Below are positions 22,434 to 23,106 of a stretch of DNA of 23,106 nucleotides, in pieces. Origin of the DNA: Oscillospiraceae bacterium (lineage in GTDB: Bacteria > Bacillota > Clostridia > Oscillospirales > Ruminococcaceae). The stretch lies in assembly GCA_020024215.1 (NCBI GenBank), contig JAHHUC010000032.1, forward strand, positions 1 through 23,106, written 5' to 3'. How positions within the stretch are numbered: position 1 is the first letter of the stretch; each line of letters starts with the position of its first letter. The notes under the pieces are model-generated. The model had not been told where the DNA came from and did not search any database. It saw only the letters and a program-made list of their open reading frames with translations. The translations under genes were made by a program, and so were the position numbers.

Positions 22434-23106
22434 ATGATATATTTTGTAGGTGCAGGAAGCGGAGATAAGGAGCTTATAACCATAAAGGGCGCAAGGCTTT
22501 TATCACAGGCGGATGTAATAATTTACACAGGGAGTCTTATAAATCACGAACTTTTGGAATTTGCAAAAAAGGAGGCTGTAACCTATAACAGCGCCTATCT
22601 TAATTTTGATGAGGTGTGCAGCATATTTTCAGAAAGCGAAAAGGCAAATCTTATGACTGTAAGGCTTCACACAGGAGATATGAGCCTTTACGGAGCAGTA
22701 AAGGAGCAGTATGATTTTCTTTCATCTCACAACATAGATTTTGAAGTTGTGCCGGGTGTTTCCAGCTTTCTTGCGGCAGCGGCGGCTTTGAAAGCAGAAT
22801 ACACTCTTCCCGGTGTAAGCCAAAGCATGATAATAACAAGATATCCGGGAAGGACCAAAACACCCTGTAAGGAGTTTGAAAAATTGGCTCAGGTGGGCTG
22901 CTCTATGGCAATATTTTTGAGCATGGGGCTTATTGATGAGGTGGCGGAAAGTCTTATTAAGGGCGGTGCCTTCAATGAAAATTCTCCTGCTGCAATAGTT
23001 TATAAGGCCTCATGGAAAGATGAAAAGATTATAAGATGCCAAATCAAAAGCTTAGGCGACAGTGCCAGAAAAAATAAAATCACAAAGACAGCCCTCATAG
23101 TTGTGG
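22434..23106 (+). CDS. cbiF: Cobalt-precorrin-4 C11-methyltransferase CbiF, 5' part
   Basis: The frame opens at ATG 22434, one base after the cbiD stop, and runs off the window after about 224 of an expected 250 residues. It is a tetrapyrrole methylase: the N-terminus MIYFVGAGSGDKELITIKGA carries the SAM-binding glycine motif, followed by LLSQADVIIYTGSL, VRLHTGDMSLYGA and VVPGVSSFLAAAAAL. These match CbiF/CobM, which methylates C11 of cobalt-precorrin-4 in anaerobic cobalamin synthesis. GAGGAG lies inside the end of cbiD. More cbi genes probably continue beyond the window. Confidence 0.93.
   Translation, partial: MIYFVGAGSGDKELITIKGARLLSQADVIIYTGSLINHELLEFAKKEAVTYNSAYLNFDEVCSIFSESEKANLMTVRLHTGDMSLYGAVKEQYDFLSSHNIDFEVVPGVSSFLAAAAALKAEYTLPGVSQSMIITRYPGRTKTPCKEFEKLAQVGCSMAIFLSMGLIDEVAESLIKGGAFNENSPAAIVYKASWKDEKIIRCQIKSLGDSARKNKITKTALIVV

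Noticed and set aside
1..23106. tRNA or rRNA genes, CRISPR arrays, insertion sequences, prophage genes
   Set aside because: None was recognised by eye: no regularly spaced repeats, no transposase or integrase motifs, no tRNA-like cloverleaf with a TTCRANNC arm.

Overview
The window looks like chromosomal DNA of an anaerobic, low-GC Gram-positive bacterium, most likely in the class Clostridia. The evidence is AT-rich DNA with sigma-A type promoters (TTGACA/TATAAT), strong GGAGG ribosome binding sites, frequent TTG and GTG starts, a Rex redox repressor, a YtrA-type GntR regulator and anaerobic-type cobalamin genes (cbiD, cbiF). I cannot name the species. No rRNA, tRNA, CRISPR array, transposase or phage gene was seen. 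Both edges cut a gene.

Layout. (1) 1-8029, plus strand: a peptide-scavenging operon. It holds the 3' part of an imidazolonepropionase-like amidohydrolase, a lipoprotein substrate-binding protein, two permeases, two Dpp/Opp-type ATPases and an M3 zinc oligoendopeptidase. A hairpin after the binding-protein gene may set stoichiometry, and a strong terminator ends the unit. (2) 8030-8657: about 630 bp with no convincing gene, ending in a near-consensus promoter overlapped by an inverted repeat. (3) 8658-10485: an autoregulated-looking GntR (YtrA type), ABC ATPase and ABC-2 membrane protein operon. (4) 10520-12066: a MATE efflux pump preceded by a promoter and a terminator-like leader hairpin. 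(5) 12131-14689, minus strand: a small island of a GRAM/PH-like protein, a 58-residue protein resembling a truncated Imm22 immunity protein, and a 640-residue protein with an N-terminal SUKH (SMI1/KNR4) domain, a helical middle and a leucine-rich end. No partner toxin is present. (6) 14817-18359, minus strand: a tight four-gene operon of purine nucleoside phosphorylase, MTA/SAH-type deaminase, MtnA-type sugar-phosphate isomerase and MazG-like NTP pyrophosphohydrolase. (7) 18597-19235, plus strand: rex. (8) 19522-21196: a small basic protein, then an ECF sigma factor with a single-pass membrane partner. (9) 21210-23106: cbiD and cbiF behind a promoter and a very short leader containing an intrinsic terminator.

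The most interesting coherent unit is region 6. Its gene set fits a route that first deaminates methylthioadenosine, 5'-deoxyadenosine or adenosine, then phosphorolyses the 6-oxopurine nucleoside, then isomerises the released sugar 1-phosphate. The phosphorylase keeps the Asn (N234) associated with 6-oxopurine specificity, which agrees with the deaminase acting first. The second candidate is the SUKH/Imm22-like/GRAM island, which looks like an orphan immunity locus. Smaller regulatory points are the leader hairpins before the MATE gene and cbiD, and the hairpin within the transporter operon.
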